NCBI GenBank assembly: GCA_902518985.1
Contig: CABYIF010000006.1
Location: forward strand, 1-47,851
Length of the DNA stretch: 47,851 nt
Direction of reading: 5' to 3'
Source of the DNA: an uncultured Alphaproteobacteria bacterium
Lineage (GTDB): Bacteria > Pseudomonadota > Alphaproteobacteria > HIMB59 > GCA-002718135
Shown: one piece after another, positions 37,702 to 47,092 of the stretch
How positions within the stretch are numbered: position 1 is the first letter of the stretch
How the letters are laid out: every line of letters starts with the position of its first letter
Made by a program: the position numbers and the translations under genes
The notes under the pieces: model-generated
Database searches by the model: none
Told to the model about the DNA's origin: nothing
What the model saw: the letters and a program-made list of their open reading frames with translations, nothing else

Positions 37702-38358
37702 TTATTTTTTTCTTATAAACGACAATCCATCAGATAGTGGTAGCAGAGAAAATTCCACTCTTGAGTCATTTTGTATTTTTAAGTTTAGATCTCGGATAGT
37801 GTTTGTTTGTGAGTCCTGTTTAGCTTCATCCACAACATCACCATGCCAAAGCATATTATCAATCATTATAATCCCATTAGAGACTAACAAATTAAGTGAT
37901 AGCTCATAGTAATTTGGATAATTGTTTTTATCAGCATCGATAAAAATTAAATCGTAAATGTGTTGTCGGTCTATCATGCTTTGCATCACCTCCACACCAT
38001 CTCCAATAATCGATTCAATTTTTGAACTCACATTACCTAGCTCCCAATATTTTTTTGCTAAGGGTAAAAATTCGTCTGAATTATCAATAGTTACAATTTT
38101 CCCTGAGTCAGGCAAGCCTCTAGCTAAAAACAAAGTGCTCATGCCTGTAAATCTACCAATTTCTAAACAGTTTTTTACTTTAGAAATTTTAGCAATGATT
38201 TCTAAAAACTGACCTTGTTCTTTAGCAATCTGCATTTGTGAAACACTGCCAAGTTTTAAAGTTTCATTTTCTAGTTCAGTAATTGTTTTGTCTTCACGAT
38301 AACCAACACTTTGTAAATATTGAACAAGTGCCTCATTAATTTCAGTTTGAGTGCTCAT
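37702..38358 (-). CDS. Class I O-methyltransferase
   Basis: KNCLEIGRFTGMSTLFLARGLP, DLIFIDADKNNYPNYYE. Confidence 0.93.
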   Translation of the reverse strand: MSTQTEINEALVQYLQSVGYREDKTITELENETLKLGSVSQMQIAKEQGQFLEIIAKISKVKNCLEIGRFTGMSTLFLARGLPDSGKIVTIDNSDEFLPLAKKYWELGNVSSKIESIIGDGVEVMQSMIDRQHIYDLIFIDADKNNYPNYYELSLNLLVSNGIIMIDNMLWHGDVVDEAKQDSQTNTIRDLNLKIQNDSRVEFSLLPLSDGLSFIRKK

Positions 38359-39668
38359 TAGTTAATAGTTTCAAATATTTCAGATAATTTTTGAGTTTTT
38401 TTGTCTGATATGATGAAGCATCCTAGTATTTTATTTATTAAATTATCATCAATATTTTTATTTGAGTATAAACTTAATAAAGGAGTTGAGGAGTTAATTT
38501 CATCACCAACATTGAGAACATTATTATATCCAACTCCATAATCTATTTTATCAGTAACCTGTTTTCTCCCGCCTCCAAGTTCGATGAGTATAAGGCCTAA
38601 ATCCCTGGTATGAATTTTTTCTATCCAGCCTTCTTCTTTACAAAATATATCTTTTCGAATGGAAGTATTAGTTAGGTCTTTTTCATAAGAGGTTAAAATA
38701 TTTTTAGGTCCACCCAAAGCTGCAACCATCATTTCAAATTTTTCTGCAGCAAGCCCATTATTAATGACTGTATTAATTTTATTATATGCATCTTCTTTAG
38801 AAATTTTATAAATATTTACTAACAACGAAGATATTAATTCGTTAGTGATCTTCTCTAATCGGTGATCTTTAAAATCATTTTTCATATATTTTATACATTC
38901 TAATATCTCTAGCGTATGGCCAGCACTTTTACCTAAAACCTGATTCATATCTGTTAATATGGCTTCACAATGTAAGCCAGCCCCTTTAGCCACTCTTACC
39001 AAGGAGTTGGACAAATCTCTTGCTATATCAATAGTACTATTAAAAGATCCGTTACCTACTTTTACATCAAGCACTAGAGATGAAAGACCACTTGCAATTT
39101 TTTTTGAAAGAATAGATGATGTTATTAGAGGTAATGATTCTACTGTACCTACGATATCTCTTATAGAGTATAATTTTTTATCCGCTGGTGCTAAATTAGA
39201 AGTTTGTCCTATAATTGCGCACCCAACATCTTTTACAACTTTTTTAAAGGTCTCTAAATCAGGTTTTGTATTGTAACCAGGTATTGAGTCAAATTTATCA
39301 AGTGTACCACCCGTATGACCTAAACCTCTACCTGAAATCATTGGAACATATAATCCACACGCTGCAAGAATTGGTGCCAAAACAATACTGGTCTTGTCTC
39401 CAACACCACCAGTCGAGTGTTTGTCACATACCAAATCACTATCCATAATTTCAGACCAATTCAGTGTATCACCTGAATTTGTCATTGCCTCAGTTAAATA
39501 AACAGTTTCTTCAGGAGTCATTCCATTTGAAAAAATTGCCATACTCATTGCAGCAATTTGAGCATCTGAAAATGATCCATCTGTTAAACCATCTACAAAA
39601 TGGATGATCTCTTGTTTTGATAAAGCTTTGTTATCCCTTTTTTTTCTAATTATCTCTTGAGGTATCAT
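38358..39668 (-). CDS. deoA: Thymidine phosphorylase
   Basis: CDKHSTGGVGDKTSIVLAPILAACG; SGRGLGHTGGTLDK; 1-bp overlap with next gene. Confidence 0.95.
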   Translation of the reverse strand: MIPQEIIRKKRDNKALSKQEIIHFVDGLTDGSFSDAQIAAMSMAIFSNGMTPEETVYLTEAMTNSGDTLNWSEIMDSDLVCDKHSTGGVGDKTSIVLAPILAACGLYVPMISGRGLGHTGGTLDKFDSIPGYNTKPDLETFKKVVKDVGCAIIGQTSNLAPADKKLYSIRDIVGTVESLPLITSSILSKKIASGLSSLVLDVKVGNGSFNSTIDIARDLSNSLVRVAKGAGLHCEAILTDMNQVLGKSAGHTLEILECIKYMKNDFKDHRLEKITNELISSLLVNIYKISKEDAYNKINTVINNGLAAEKFEMMVAALGGPKNILTSYEKDLTNTSIRKDIFCKEEGWIEKIHTRDLGLILIELGGGRKQVTDKIDYGVGYNNVLNVGDEINSSTPLLSLYSNKNIDDNLINKILGCFIISDKKTQKLSEIFETIN

Positions 39669-40476
39669 CGAATTGAACTTCTTGTATAAATTGTTTAATT
39701 AAATTTAGAACGTTGTTTTCTGCTAAACTTGCATTCTCTAAAGTTTCTTGATGACTTAATTTTGTTTTATTCATACCAGCAGCTAAGTTTGTAATCACAC
39801 TAATACCAATAACAGGAAGACTGCAATGGTTTGCAACTAAAACCTCAGGTACCGTTGACATTCCAACTGCATTGCCTCCTATTACTTTTAAAGCATTGAT
39901 TTCAGCCGGTGTTTCAAAATTTGGGCCTGAGTACATACAATAAACACCTTCATAAATTTTTTGATCCATTTTTTTAGCGACTTGTATTAATTGATTTCTA
40001 TAAAATTTGTGATAACCATCACTCATATCATGAAAACGAGGGCCATATTCTTCGGCATTGGCTCCAATAAGTGGATTGAAACCACTCCAGTTTATATGAT
40101 CCTTAATTGCCATTAAACTTCCAGCCGGCATAGCTTCATCTAAACTTCCTGCTGCATTTGTGACAATTAATAATTTACATCCAATATCCTTTATAACTCT
40201 TATAGGTGAAGCTAAGCTTTGAGGATTGTGCCCCTCATAAATATGTGATCTTCCATACATGCAAACAACATTTAAGTTATTTATTTTTCCTAACACTAAT
40301 TTACCTGCATGACCTTTTACAGTTGGCTGTGGAAAATCAGATAACTGTTCATATGAAATTGATTCTTGAATATCTTTTTCTTCAAAAAAATTTGTTAGTC
40401 CACTTCCTAAAATTACTGCAATATCTGGTGAGCTATTATTGGTTATTTCTAAAAATTTTTTTGCCGAAGATTGCAT
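39646..40476 (-). CDS. punA: Purine-nucleoside phosphorylase
   Basis: AVILGSGLTNFFEE, VKGHAGKLVLG, YSGPNFETPAEI, GMSTVPEVLVA. Confidence 0.95.
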   Translation of the reverse strand: MQSSAKKFLEITNNSSPDIAVILGSGLTNFFEEKDIQESISYEQLSDFPQPTVKGHAGKLVLGKINNLNVVCMYGRSHIYEGHNPQSLASPIRVIKDIGCKLLIVTNAAGSLDEAMPAGSLMAIKDHINWSGFNPLIGANAEEYGPRFHDMSDGYHKFYRNQLIQVAKKMDQKIYEGVYCMYSGPNFETPAEINALKVIGGNAVGMSTVPEVLVANHCSLPVIGISVITNLAAGMNKTKLSHQETLENASLAENNVLNLIKQFIQEVQFDDTSRDN

Positions 40477-40892
40477 TAGAGATTCTCGGGACCGAAAGAG
40501 TCTGGAAGTAATTCTTCGAGCGTAGATGTTTTCATATGACCTTTTTCATTACACATATGAATCTTGGTATCTAGAGCAGCAAATTCTCTCAACCTTTGTC
40601 TACAACCACCACAAGGTGAACACAGTAATTCACCAGAGCCAATAACTACAACTTCTAAAATTTTTTTGTTTCCATTAGATATCATATTTCCAATTGCAGT
40701 TGCTTCAGCGCACTGTGATTGAGGATATGCCGCATTTTCAACATTACAACCAGTTATAATTTTACTATCTTCTGTTAGAAAGGCTGCGCCTACTTTAAAA
40801 TTTGAATAAGGAACGTGGGCTTGCTCTCTCACTTCTTTTGCAGCTTTAAATAAACTATCAAAATTTTCTGAAACCATATTCTTGTTTAACAT
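40476..40892 (-). CDS. cdd: Cytidine deaminase
   Basis: HVPYSNFKVGAA, GCNVENAAYPQSQCAE, CSPCGGCRQ. Confidence 0.96.
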   Translation of the reverse strand: MLNKNMVSENFDSLFKAAKEVREQAHVPYSNFKVGAAFLTEDSKIITGCNVENAAYPQSQCAEATAIGNMISNGNKKILEVVVIGSGELLCSPCGGCRQRLREFAALDTKIHMCNEKGHMKTSTLEELLPDSFGPENL

Positions 40893-40918
40893 GAAATTAC
40901 TAAAAAAATTATTTATTT

Positions 40919-42070
40919 CTAAATCTTAAACAATTCTTGAGACAAATCAGCAAGTTCATCTCCCCAAAAAACTTCTTTACGCAAATATTCTGGATCTTGG
41001 TTAAAACAAACAGACATTGCAGAATTATAGACAGCCCTAGAGTCAATAGTGGAGTTTAGATCTCTTCCTTCAAATAATTCTTTCTTTTTGAGTCCAGGCC
41101 AATCTGTATAAACCTGAGATTTTTTTAATAGACCTCCTGCCATTAGTATTGCACTTCCATATCCGTGTTCTGTACCATATCCTCCATTTTGTTTTATGGT
41201 TCGGCCAAATTCTGTCAAAGTTAAAATAAGTGTATTATCAAATGCTTTGCCTAGATTTTCATGTAAGATAGTAACGATTCCATTTACCTCTTCTAGTTCA
41301 TCAGCATGAGCTCCATCTACACCGCCTTGTGCAGTATGAGTATCAAAACCATCTAAATCAAACACAGCTACTCTAGGACCACTTTGATCTTTTAATTGTT
41401 TGGCTGCTTCCAGAGCAAGTTTTTTCCTATCGTCTGAGTCTGTAGCTATTTGCATTGATAATGGTCTTTGCCTAATTGTATCAAGTGTAGATTTAATTAG
41501 CTCATTATGTTCACCTTTAAATTCACTATAAATTTGATCTATTAATTTTGTTTCAACAAAATCAGGTGAGGGAAAGAAATTGTTATTCTGCGGTACACCT
41601 CTTAATAAAAGTGGCATTGGTAAAGATATTGCTAAGCCTTGTCCTATAATATTTGACGCAAGCAGCCCCCTTCCGAGCCATCCTGTTTTTTCTTTATATG
41701 GAATATGTGCTCCTGTTTCCATTAAGTTTTGTCCGTCAAAGTGAGATCTCCCTGTGTAAGGAATATTAGTTGCATGGACAAATGCTGCTTGATTTTTTTC
41801 CCAAAGCTTATAAAAAATTTCTAATTTAGGATGAAGCCCAAAATCACTATTCAACTTAAGTACATCTTCTAAAATAAGTTTTTTTCTTAATTTTTTTAGA
41901 CGTTTATCTCCAATTACGGGTACTGCTGTTAAACCATCCATGCCTCCACGAAGTGAAATTATAATTAGATTTTTTTTCTTCATGGAAGCAGAACTTATTT
42001 TTGGAAAGTATCCAGAAAGAAATAATGTTGTTGACCCCCCAATAAGAAAATTTCTTCTTGTACAGTTCAT
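40919..42070 (-). CDS. DUF1501 family protein
   Basis: Tat-like N-terminus; LIIISLRGGMDGLTAV; LTEFGRTIKQNGGYGTEHGYGSA. Confidence 0.9.
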   Translation of the reverse strand: MNCTRRNFLIGGSTTLFLSGYFPKISSASMKKKNLIIISLRGGMDGLTAVPVIGDKRLKKLRKKLILEDVLKLNSDFGLHPKLEIFYKLWEKNQAAFVHATNIPYTGRSHFDGQNLMETGAHIPYKEKTGWLGRGLLASNIIGQGLAISLPMPLLLRGVPQNNNFFPSPDFVETKLIDQIYSEFKGEHNELIKSTLDTIRQRPLSMQIATDSDDRKKLALEAAKQLKDQSGPRVAVFDLDGFDTHTAQGGVDGAHADELEEVNGIVTILHENLGKAFDNTLILTLTEFGRTIKQNGGYGTEHGYGSAILMAGGLLKKSQVYTDWPGLKKKELFEGRDLNSTIDSRAVYNSAMSVCFNQDPEYLRKEVFWGDELADLSQELFKI

Positions 42071-43503
42071 ACTTTAAGTACTCCTGGTAAATTACATATA
42101 ACTCCATATTTTCTACCTAAATCTTTATCTGATGTACCAAACCTAAATTGATGAATAAGTGAAGCCATATTTTCATAATCTTCAAAATTATTTTTAAGAC
42201 AAGCTATAATAAAATCATGTGAATTATTTTCAGATTTAACAAGTATTGGAAGTTCAATTGAAGCAAACCAAAACCTACGCAACAATAATTCTGGCGATAC
42301 CCAATCAATCTCAAAATCACTCCAACCATTAGGTTGTTTAGCACGATATGGTGAATTACCAATTTCTCTAAGTATCCATGATAATTGTCTTTGTTTACTA
42401 GTTGGTTTGGATTTAAATGCATAATTCATTTTTTTTGCAGAAAGCGGGATACTTAAATCAAACATTCTAGATAATTGCATCAACCAAATTTCTGGTGGAT
42501 GAAATTTATGTGTTGTCTCATTGTATTTATAAGCTTGAGTTATAACTGCTTTATGAATTTCAGTTAGGCTACCATTGGATCTGTTCCATGCTTCTATTAC
42601 TGGGCTTATCATTTCTTGAGTTGGTTCATCTGTAATAAAATGTCTGCATAATTTTGTTGAAATAAATTTTATACAGATTGGATGAGTTGCTAAATCATGA
42701 ATAACTTTTGCAAGCTCTCTTTTTGCATCATTTTTATACTTGACCCCTAAAACAATTTTATCTCCTTTCTGATGCATCTCTTGATCAAACCATACATCAC
42801 CTGTTTCTAGATTTTTCCTACTCCATTTATGACTCCAGCCTGTCATAATATAAGCTAACTGAATGACATCTTCCTGGGTGTATCCAGCATTTGGAGATAC
42901 GGTATGTAGTTCTAATAATTCTCTGGCGTGATTTTCATTTATCGTCTCCCTCCACTCCATTCCTTTTTTAGAATTGGGTCCAAAGGACTCTGAATTATCA
43001 AGGTGGTGTATCATGCACCAAGAAGTCGTGACTGACAGTACCATTTCTTCGAAAGTTTTGACCATATTAGGTCTAATAATTTCACGTTGATAAGGCCCAG
43101 TACTAAACTCAGCCAAAAAATCTTTTTCACTTATAGCAAAGTGATTTCCCCAGAATAGCCAGAAACGTTCAAAAACAGGTTGAGTGCTGTGCCTTGTTTG
43201 ATAATGACGAATAGCGTGTTCATTTAATTCAAAATATCTTTCACCAGTTTTTATTCTCAATTCATCTTTTGCTTTTTTGTAAGCATTTTTATCATTTTTA
43301 AATTTTTTTCTTAATACTTCTCTATCTCCATAAACCCATTCACCATATTTTTTTCTTAATTCTTTTTCTGTTGGTATTGTGCCTGGCCATAAAAGATCGG
43401 GTATTGAATTTAATTGGTTTAATGCCCAATTAAGAGGATCTTTATCTTGTTTTTCATTTGGAGATAAACCAAAAGCAACTCGTCTATAAAATTTTAATGA
43501 CAT
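42067..43503 (-). CDS. DUF1800 family protein
   Basis: FWLFWGNHFAIS, ENHARELLELHTV, YTQEDVIQLAYIMTGW. Confidence 0.92.
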   Translation of the reverse strand: MSLKFYRRVAFGLSPNEKQDKDPLNWALNQLNSIPDLLWPGTIPTEKELRKKYGEWVYGDREVLRKKFKNDKNAYKKAKDELRIKTGERYFELNEHAIRHYQTRHSTQPVFERFWLFWGNHFAISEKDFLAEFSTGPYQREIIRPNMVKTFEEMVLSVTTSWCMIHHLDNSESFGPNSKKGMEWRETINENHARELLELHTVSPNAGYTQEDVIQLAYIMTGWSHKWSRKNLETGDVWFDQEMHQKGDKIVLGVKYKNDAKRELAKVIHDLATHPICIKFISTKLCRHFITDEPTQEMISPVIEAWNRSNGSLTEIHKAVITQAYKYNETTHKFHPPEIWLMQLSRMFDLSIPLSAKKMNYAFKSKPTSKQRQLSWILREIGNSPYRAKQPNGWSDFEIDWVSPELLLRRFWFASIELPILVKSENNSHDFIIACLKNNFEDYENMASLIHQFRFGTSDKDLGRKYGVICNLPGVLKV

Positions 43504-43552
43504 TTTTAAAAAAAGTAGTTTACATGTATTTACAATAGTTAGATATTAAATC

Positions 43553-44206
43553 TTGATGAAAAAAATACCTCTTAAAATATGTGGCATAACAAATAAAAAA
43601 TCAGTTGAGATGGCATATAAAAATAAAGTAAAATCATTAGGTTTTGCTAGTAAAAATCTGAATGGACCAAACACTGTTAGTGATAAAAAAATACAAATAT
43701 TAATTAAAGAATGTAAAAACTATAAAATAGAATCGGTACTTTTAACACAATATGTCTCTTTAGATAAATTGGTTAAACAGATAGATTTCACTAAACCAAA
43801 AACAATATCTTGCTCCTATCACTTTGATAAAAAAGAGCTAATCGCAATAAGAAAAACTTTTAAAAGATTGAGAATTGGCATTGCTGTCAATCCAGAAAAT
43901 TTTAACATTAATTATTTAAAAAGTATAAAAGATATAGTTAACGTAATTTATTATGATTTGAATGTTTATAAAACTAAATCTATCAAAAAATATTCGTTAG
44001 AAAATAACTTAGATCAAATAAATTGGATTAAACGGCTTAAAATTCCTATTTTCATTGGCGGTGGTATAAATCAAAGTAATGTAAGTAAAATAATAAATGC
44101 TGTCAAACCTGATGGCCTAGATATCTCACGAAGTCTTAAAAATTCTAAAAATATTTTATCTTCTAAAAAACTAAATTCTTTTTTATCTCAAATTTCTGTT
44201 GCTTAA
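43553..44206 (+). CDS. Diverged phosphoribosylanthranilate isomerase (TrpF)-like protein
   Basis: KICGITN N-terminus and IFIGGGINQSNVSKIINAVKPDGLDISRSLK C-terminus. Confidence 0.7.
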   Translation: MMKKIPLKICGITNKKSVEMAYKNKVKSLGFASKNLNGPNTVSDKKIQILIKECKNYKIESVLLTQYVSLDKLVKQIDFTKPKTISCSYHFDKKELIAIRKTFKRLRIGIAVNPENFNINYLKSIKDIVNVIYYDLNVYKTKSIKKYSLENNLDQINWIKRLKIPIFIGGGINQSNVSKIINAVKPDGLDISRSLKNSKNILSSKKLNSFLSQISVA

Positions 44207-44683
44207 TTTTCTAAAAGTAAAATTTTCATCTAGTTGAGATATCAAATTTCTGATTGATATTTTTTTTGTGGGATGAATAAAATTACTATCGATGTCTGCG
44301 ATAGGTCGAAGAACAAAATCTCTAAGGTGAGCTCTTGGATGAGGAATTGTGAGTTTTTTATTTGATATATTTTGCTTACCATAAAAAATTATATCTATAT
44401 CAATTTTTCGTGGACCATTTTCAATTTTTTTATTTTTTTTTAATTTTATCTCTATCAATGAAAGTTTTTTCATAAGTTCTATTGGTTGGAGATTGGTAAA
44501 AAAAAGAATAGCTGTGTTGAAAAAATTTTGCTGATTTTTAAATCCATAAGGTTTTGAAATATAAATATCACCATAGTTAACTACTTGGCCATATTTTTCT
44601 ATTTCATGTATGCTTTGTTTTATATTAAAAACTTTATCGCCAATGTTTGACCCTAATGCAATGAATACTTTAGTTTGATACAC
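44183..44683 (-). CDS. folK: HPPK (6-hydroxymethyl-dihydropterin pyrophosphokinase)
   Basis: FIALGSNIGD; GPRKIDIDIIFYG; IPHPRAHLRDFVLRP. Confidence 0.95.
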   Translation of the reverse strand: MYQTKVFIALGSNIGDKVFNIKQSIHEIEKYGQVVNYGDIYISKPYGFKNQQNFFNTAILFFTNLQPIELMKKLSLIEIKLKKNKKIENGPRKIDIDIIFYGKQNISNKKLTIPHPRAHLRDFVLRPIADIDSNFIHPTKKISIRNLISQLDENFTFRKLSNRNLR

Positions 44684-45014
44684 TTACGGAATCAGCGCCA
44701 TATTTTTTTGCTACTGCTGTTTTATTAATTTTTATCTTAATATCTTTAATTTTAAATTTTTTTTCTAAATCTTTTGATAATTTAATTATTAAGTTTTCCA
44801 AAGTATGTGAATTTGAATTTGTGATTTTCTCTTTTAAGTATTTTGTTATTGATGAATAATCTTTAACATTTTCTATATTATTTAAATTAAGAGAATTATT
44901 AACAAAATAATTGAATGATAATGTTACTTTTAATAGTTGTTTTTTTGCCCTCTCTTTATCTGTAATTCCTATATTGGCTTTTATAGATAAGTTTTTAATT
45001 TCTACTTTGAACAT
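44670..45014 (-). CDS. folB: Dihydroneopterin aldolase family protein
   Basis: NIGITDKERAKKQ; located between folK and folP. Confidence 0.8.
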   Translation of the reverse strand: MFKVEIKNLSIKANIGITDKERAKKQLLKVTLSFNYFVNNSLNLNNIENVKDYSSITKYLKEKITNSNSHTLENLIIKLSKDLEKKFKIKDIKIKINKTAVAKKYGADSVSVSN

Positions 45015-45820
45015 AGCCTCTCAAAAACTTTCAATGATTGTGAAGTTTCTTTAACATCGTGTACTCTAAATATATCAACCCCCTTTTTATAACAATACAA
45101 TGCTGAAGCCAATGAACCGCCTATTCTTTCGCTAGAATCGCTTTTGTCAATTTTATCTATCCAACTCTTTCTTGATGAGCCTAACAAAAGTCCATATTTT
45201 TTAAATTTAAATTGGCTTATTTTTTGCATAATCTGAATATTCTGTTTTAAATTTTTACCAAAACCAATACCAGGATCAAACCACACTCTATAAGGCGGTA
45301 TCTTGGATTTTTCTAATTTTTTAATTGTTTTTTTAAATATTTTTTTAATATCTTTAACAACATCATCATAAGAATTTACCATAGATTGCATATGTTTAGG
45401 TGGTGCTGGTGTATGCATTAAAATTAGTCCTGTTTTAAATTTTTTTGTTAAATCAAAGAGGTCCTGTGAACCACCAAATATATCATTAATTATATGTGCA
45501 CCATTATTTAATGCATATTCTTGAGTTTCGATTTTATATGAGTCAATTGATATAATGAATTTGTTTTTTGGTAATTTTTTTAAAATTGGATCTAATCTTT
45601 TAATTTCTTCTTTATAACTTAAAGGGTCGGACCCTGGTTTAGTACTTTCTGCACCTATATCTATTATTTGTGCCCCATTTTTGAGCATATAGTTAATATT
45701 CTTAAGGGCATCTTTTTGTTTAAAACTTTTACCCCCATCACTAAAAGAATCTGGTGTTACGTTGCATATACCCATAACAATTGGAGCGTCTATTTTAAAA
45801 TTATTTTTACCTAAAATCAT
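45002..45820 (-). CDS. folP: Dihydropteroate synthase
   Basis: MGICNVTPDSFSDGGK, IDIGAESTKPGSDP, FDPGIGFGKN. Confidence 0.96.
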   Translation of the reverse strand: MILGKNNFKIDAPIVMGICNVTPDSFSDGGKSFKQKDALKNINYMLKNGAQIIDIGAESTKPGSDPLSYKEEIKRLDPILKKLPKNKFIISIDSYKIETQEYALNNGAHIINDIFGGSQDLFDLTKKFKTGLILMHTPAPPKHMQSMVNSYDDVVKDIKKIFKKTIKKLEKSKIPPYRVWFDPGIGFGKNLKQNIQIMQKISQFKFKKYGLLLGSSRKSWIDKIDKSDSSERIGGSLASALYCYKKGVDIFRVHDVKETSQSLKVFERLCSK

Positions 45821-46572
45821 TTTATTAGAAGCTTAGAATATTTTTTAGATAAAAATTTATATATCTTCATAGAGGACCTATACCAATTTAATTTTTTAAT
45901 GGAAGAAATACTAACTACGCCCTTTCCGGAGCCAACTAAAAGTAATTCAGTAAATTCATCTAGTTTTTTTACATTAATATCTTTTTTTTGAACTTTGAAA
46001 GGCAATTTATTTATTAGATAATCAAGTGTGACCCCATAATAATAAGATTTTCTTGGAATAAATAATTTATTATCTTTTACACATATTATGTTCGTAGTTG
46101 AGCCTTCAAGAATTTTGTTTTTGTTATAAAAAATAATTTCTTCTTTTTTTAGATTAATCTTTTTTTGCAATGAAATTATTTTCTTATACTGTAAATTTTT
46201 AAATGAAGGTAAAACTCTTTGGTATCTATAGATTTGAGCTTTAAATAATTTGTCTTCTTTATTTCTTTTACGTAAGGAAATAGATAAAATTTTTTTAGTA
46301 ATTGCTACTCTTAGTAAATGATCATAATTTTTTATTTTAGAATTGTTGTTAATAAAATTTAATAAAAATTCTTTAGATAATTTATAATTTATACTTAACC
46401 GACTAGAATCTCTGTTAAGTTTTTTTATATGTTCTTCAGCTAAAATTAATTTTGGTTTGTTTCCTACTAGTCTTATAGTTGTAAATATACCTTTATATCC
46501 CCAAAGAGAGTTAAAATTAATTATTTTTAAATCTTTAACGCGAAATGATTTTTTTAATAAGATTTTTTCCAT
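45817..46572 (-). CDS. pabC: Aminotransferase class IV (aminodeoxychorismate lyase-like)
   Basis: KILEGSTTNIICVKDNKLFIP; context between pabA and folP. Confidence 0.8.
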   Translation of the reverse strand: MEKILLKKSFRVKDLKIINFNSLWGYKGIFTTIRLVGNKPKLILAEEHIKKLNRDSSRLSINYKLSKEFLLNFINNNSKIKNYDHLLRVAITKKILSISLRKRNKEDKLFKAQIYRYQRVLPSFKNLQYKKIISLQKKINLKKEEIIFYNKNKILEGSTTNIICVKDNKLFIPRKSYYYGVTLDYLINKLPFKVQKKDINVKKLDEFTELLLVGSGKGVVSISSIKKLNWYRSSMKIYKFLSKKYSKLLIK

Positions 46573-47092
46573 TTGGCGTTAAAAAAGAATCTGGGTGAAA
46601 TTGAAATCCATAGACTTGATTAATATCATCTTCAACAGCCATTGCTACATTTGTTTTTTTACAACGCATCGTAATATGCATGGATTTAGAAATAAATGGT
46701 TCTGCCATTTTTAGTGAGTGATATCTGCCAGCAAGGAATTCTGAATTATTTTTAAAGATTGATTTGTGATTTATTATTTTTATGTAACTTTGATAACCAT
46801 GCAAAATGTTCTTTTGTTGAGTTATTTTTGCTCCTTCTGAATAAACAATTTGTTGAAAGCCAAGACAAATGCCAAGAATTTTTTTCTTTCCTTTATATTT
46901 CTTGTAAATCTTGGTTGTTTTAGGGTAATCTTTAGGCTCCCCAGGTCCAGGCGATAGTACTATTGTTGATGATTTTTCAAGTTTAACTGTATTAATATCA
47001 TAATAATTAGAAACAAATGTAGGCTCTATACTATCGAGCAAGTGAGCTAAATTATAAGTAAATGAATCCTCGTGGTCTATAAGATAAATCAT
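46535..47092 (-). CDS. pabA: Glutamine amidotransferase, PabA/TrpG-like
   Basis: IDHEDSFTYNLAHLL, LSPGPGEPKDY, LGICLGFQ, FQFHPDSF. Confidence 0.92.
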   Translation of the reverse strand: MIYLIDHEDSFTYNLAHLLDSIEPTFVSNYYDINTVKLEKSSTIVLSPGPGEPKDYPKTTKIYKKYKGKKKILGICLGFQQIVYSEGAKITQQKNILHGYQSYIKIINHKSIFKNNSEFLAGRYHSLKMAEPFISKSMHITMRCKKTNVAMAVEDDINQVYGFQFHPDSFLTPNGKNLIKKIISR

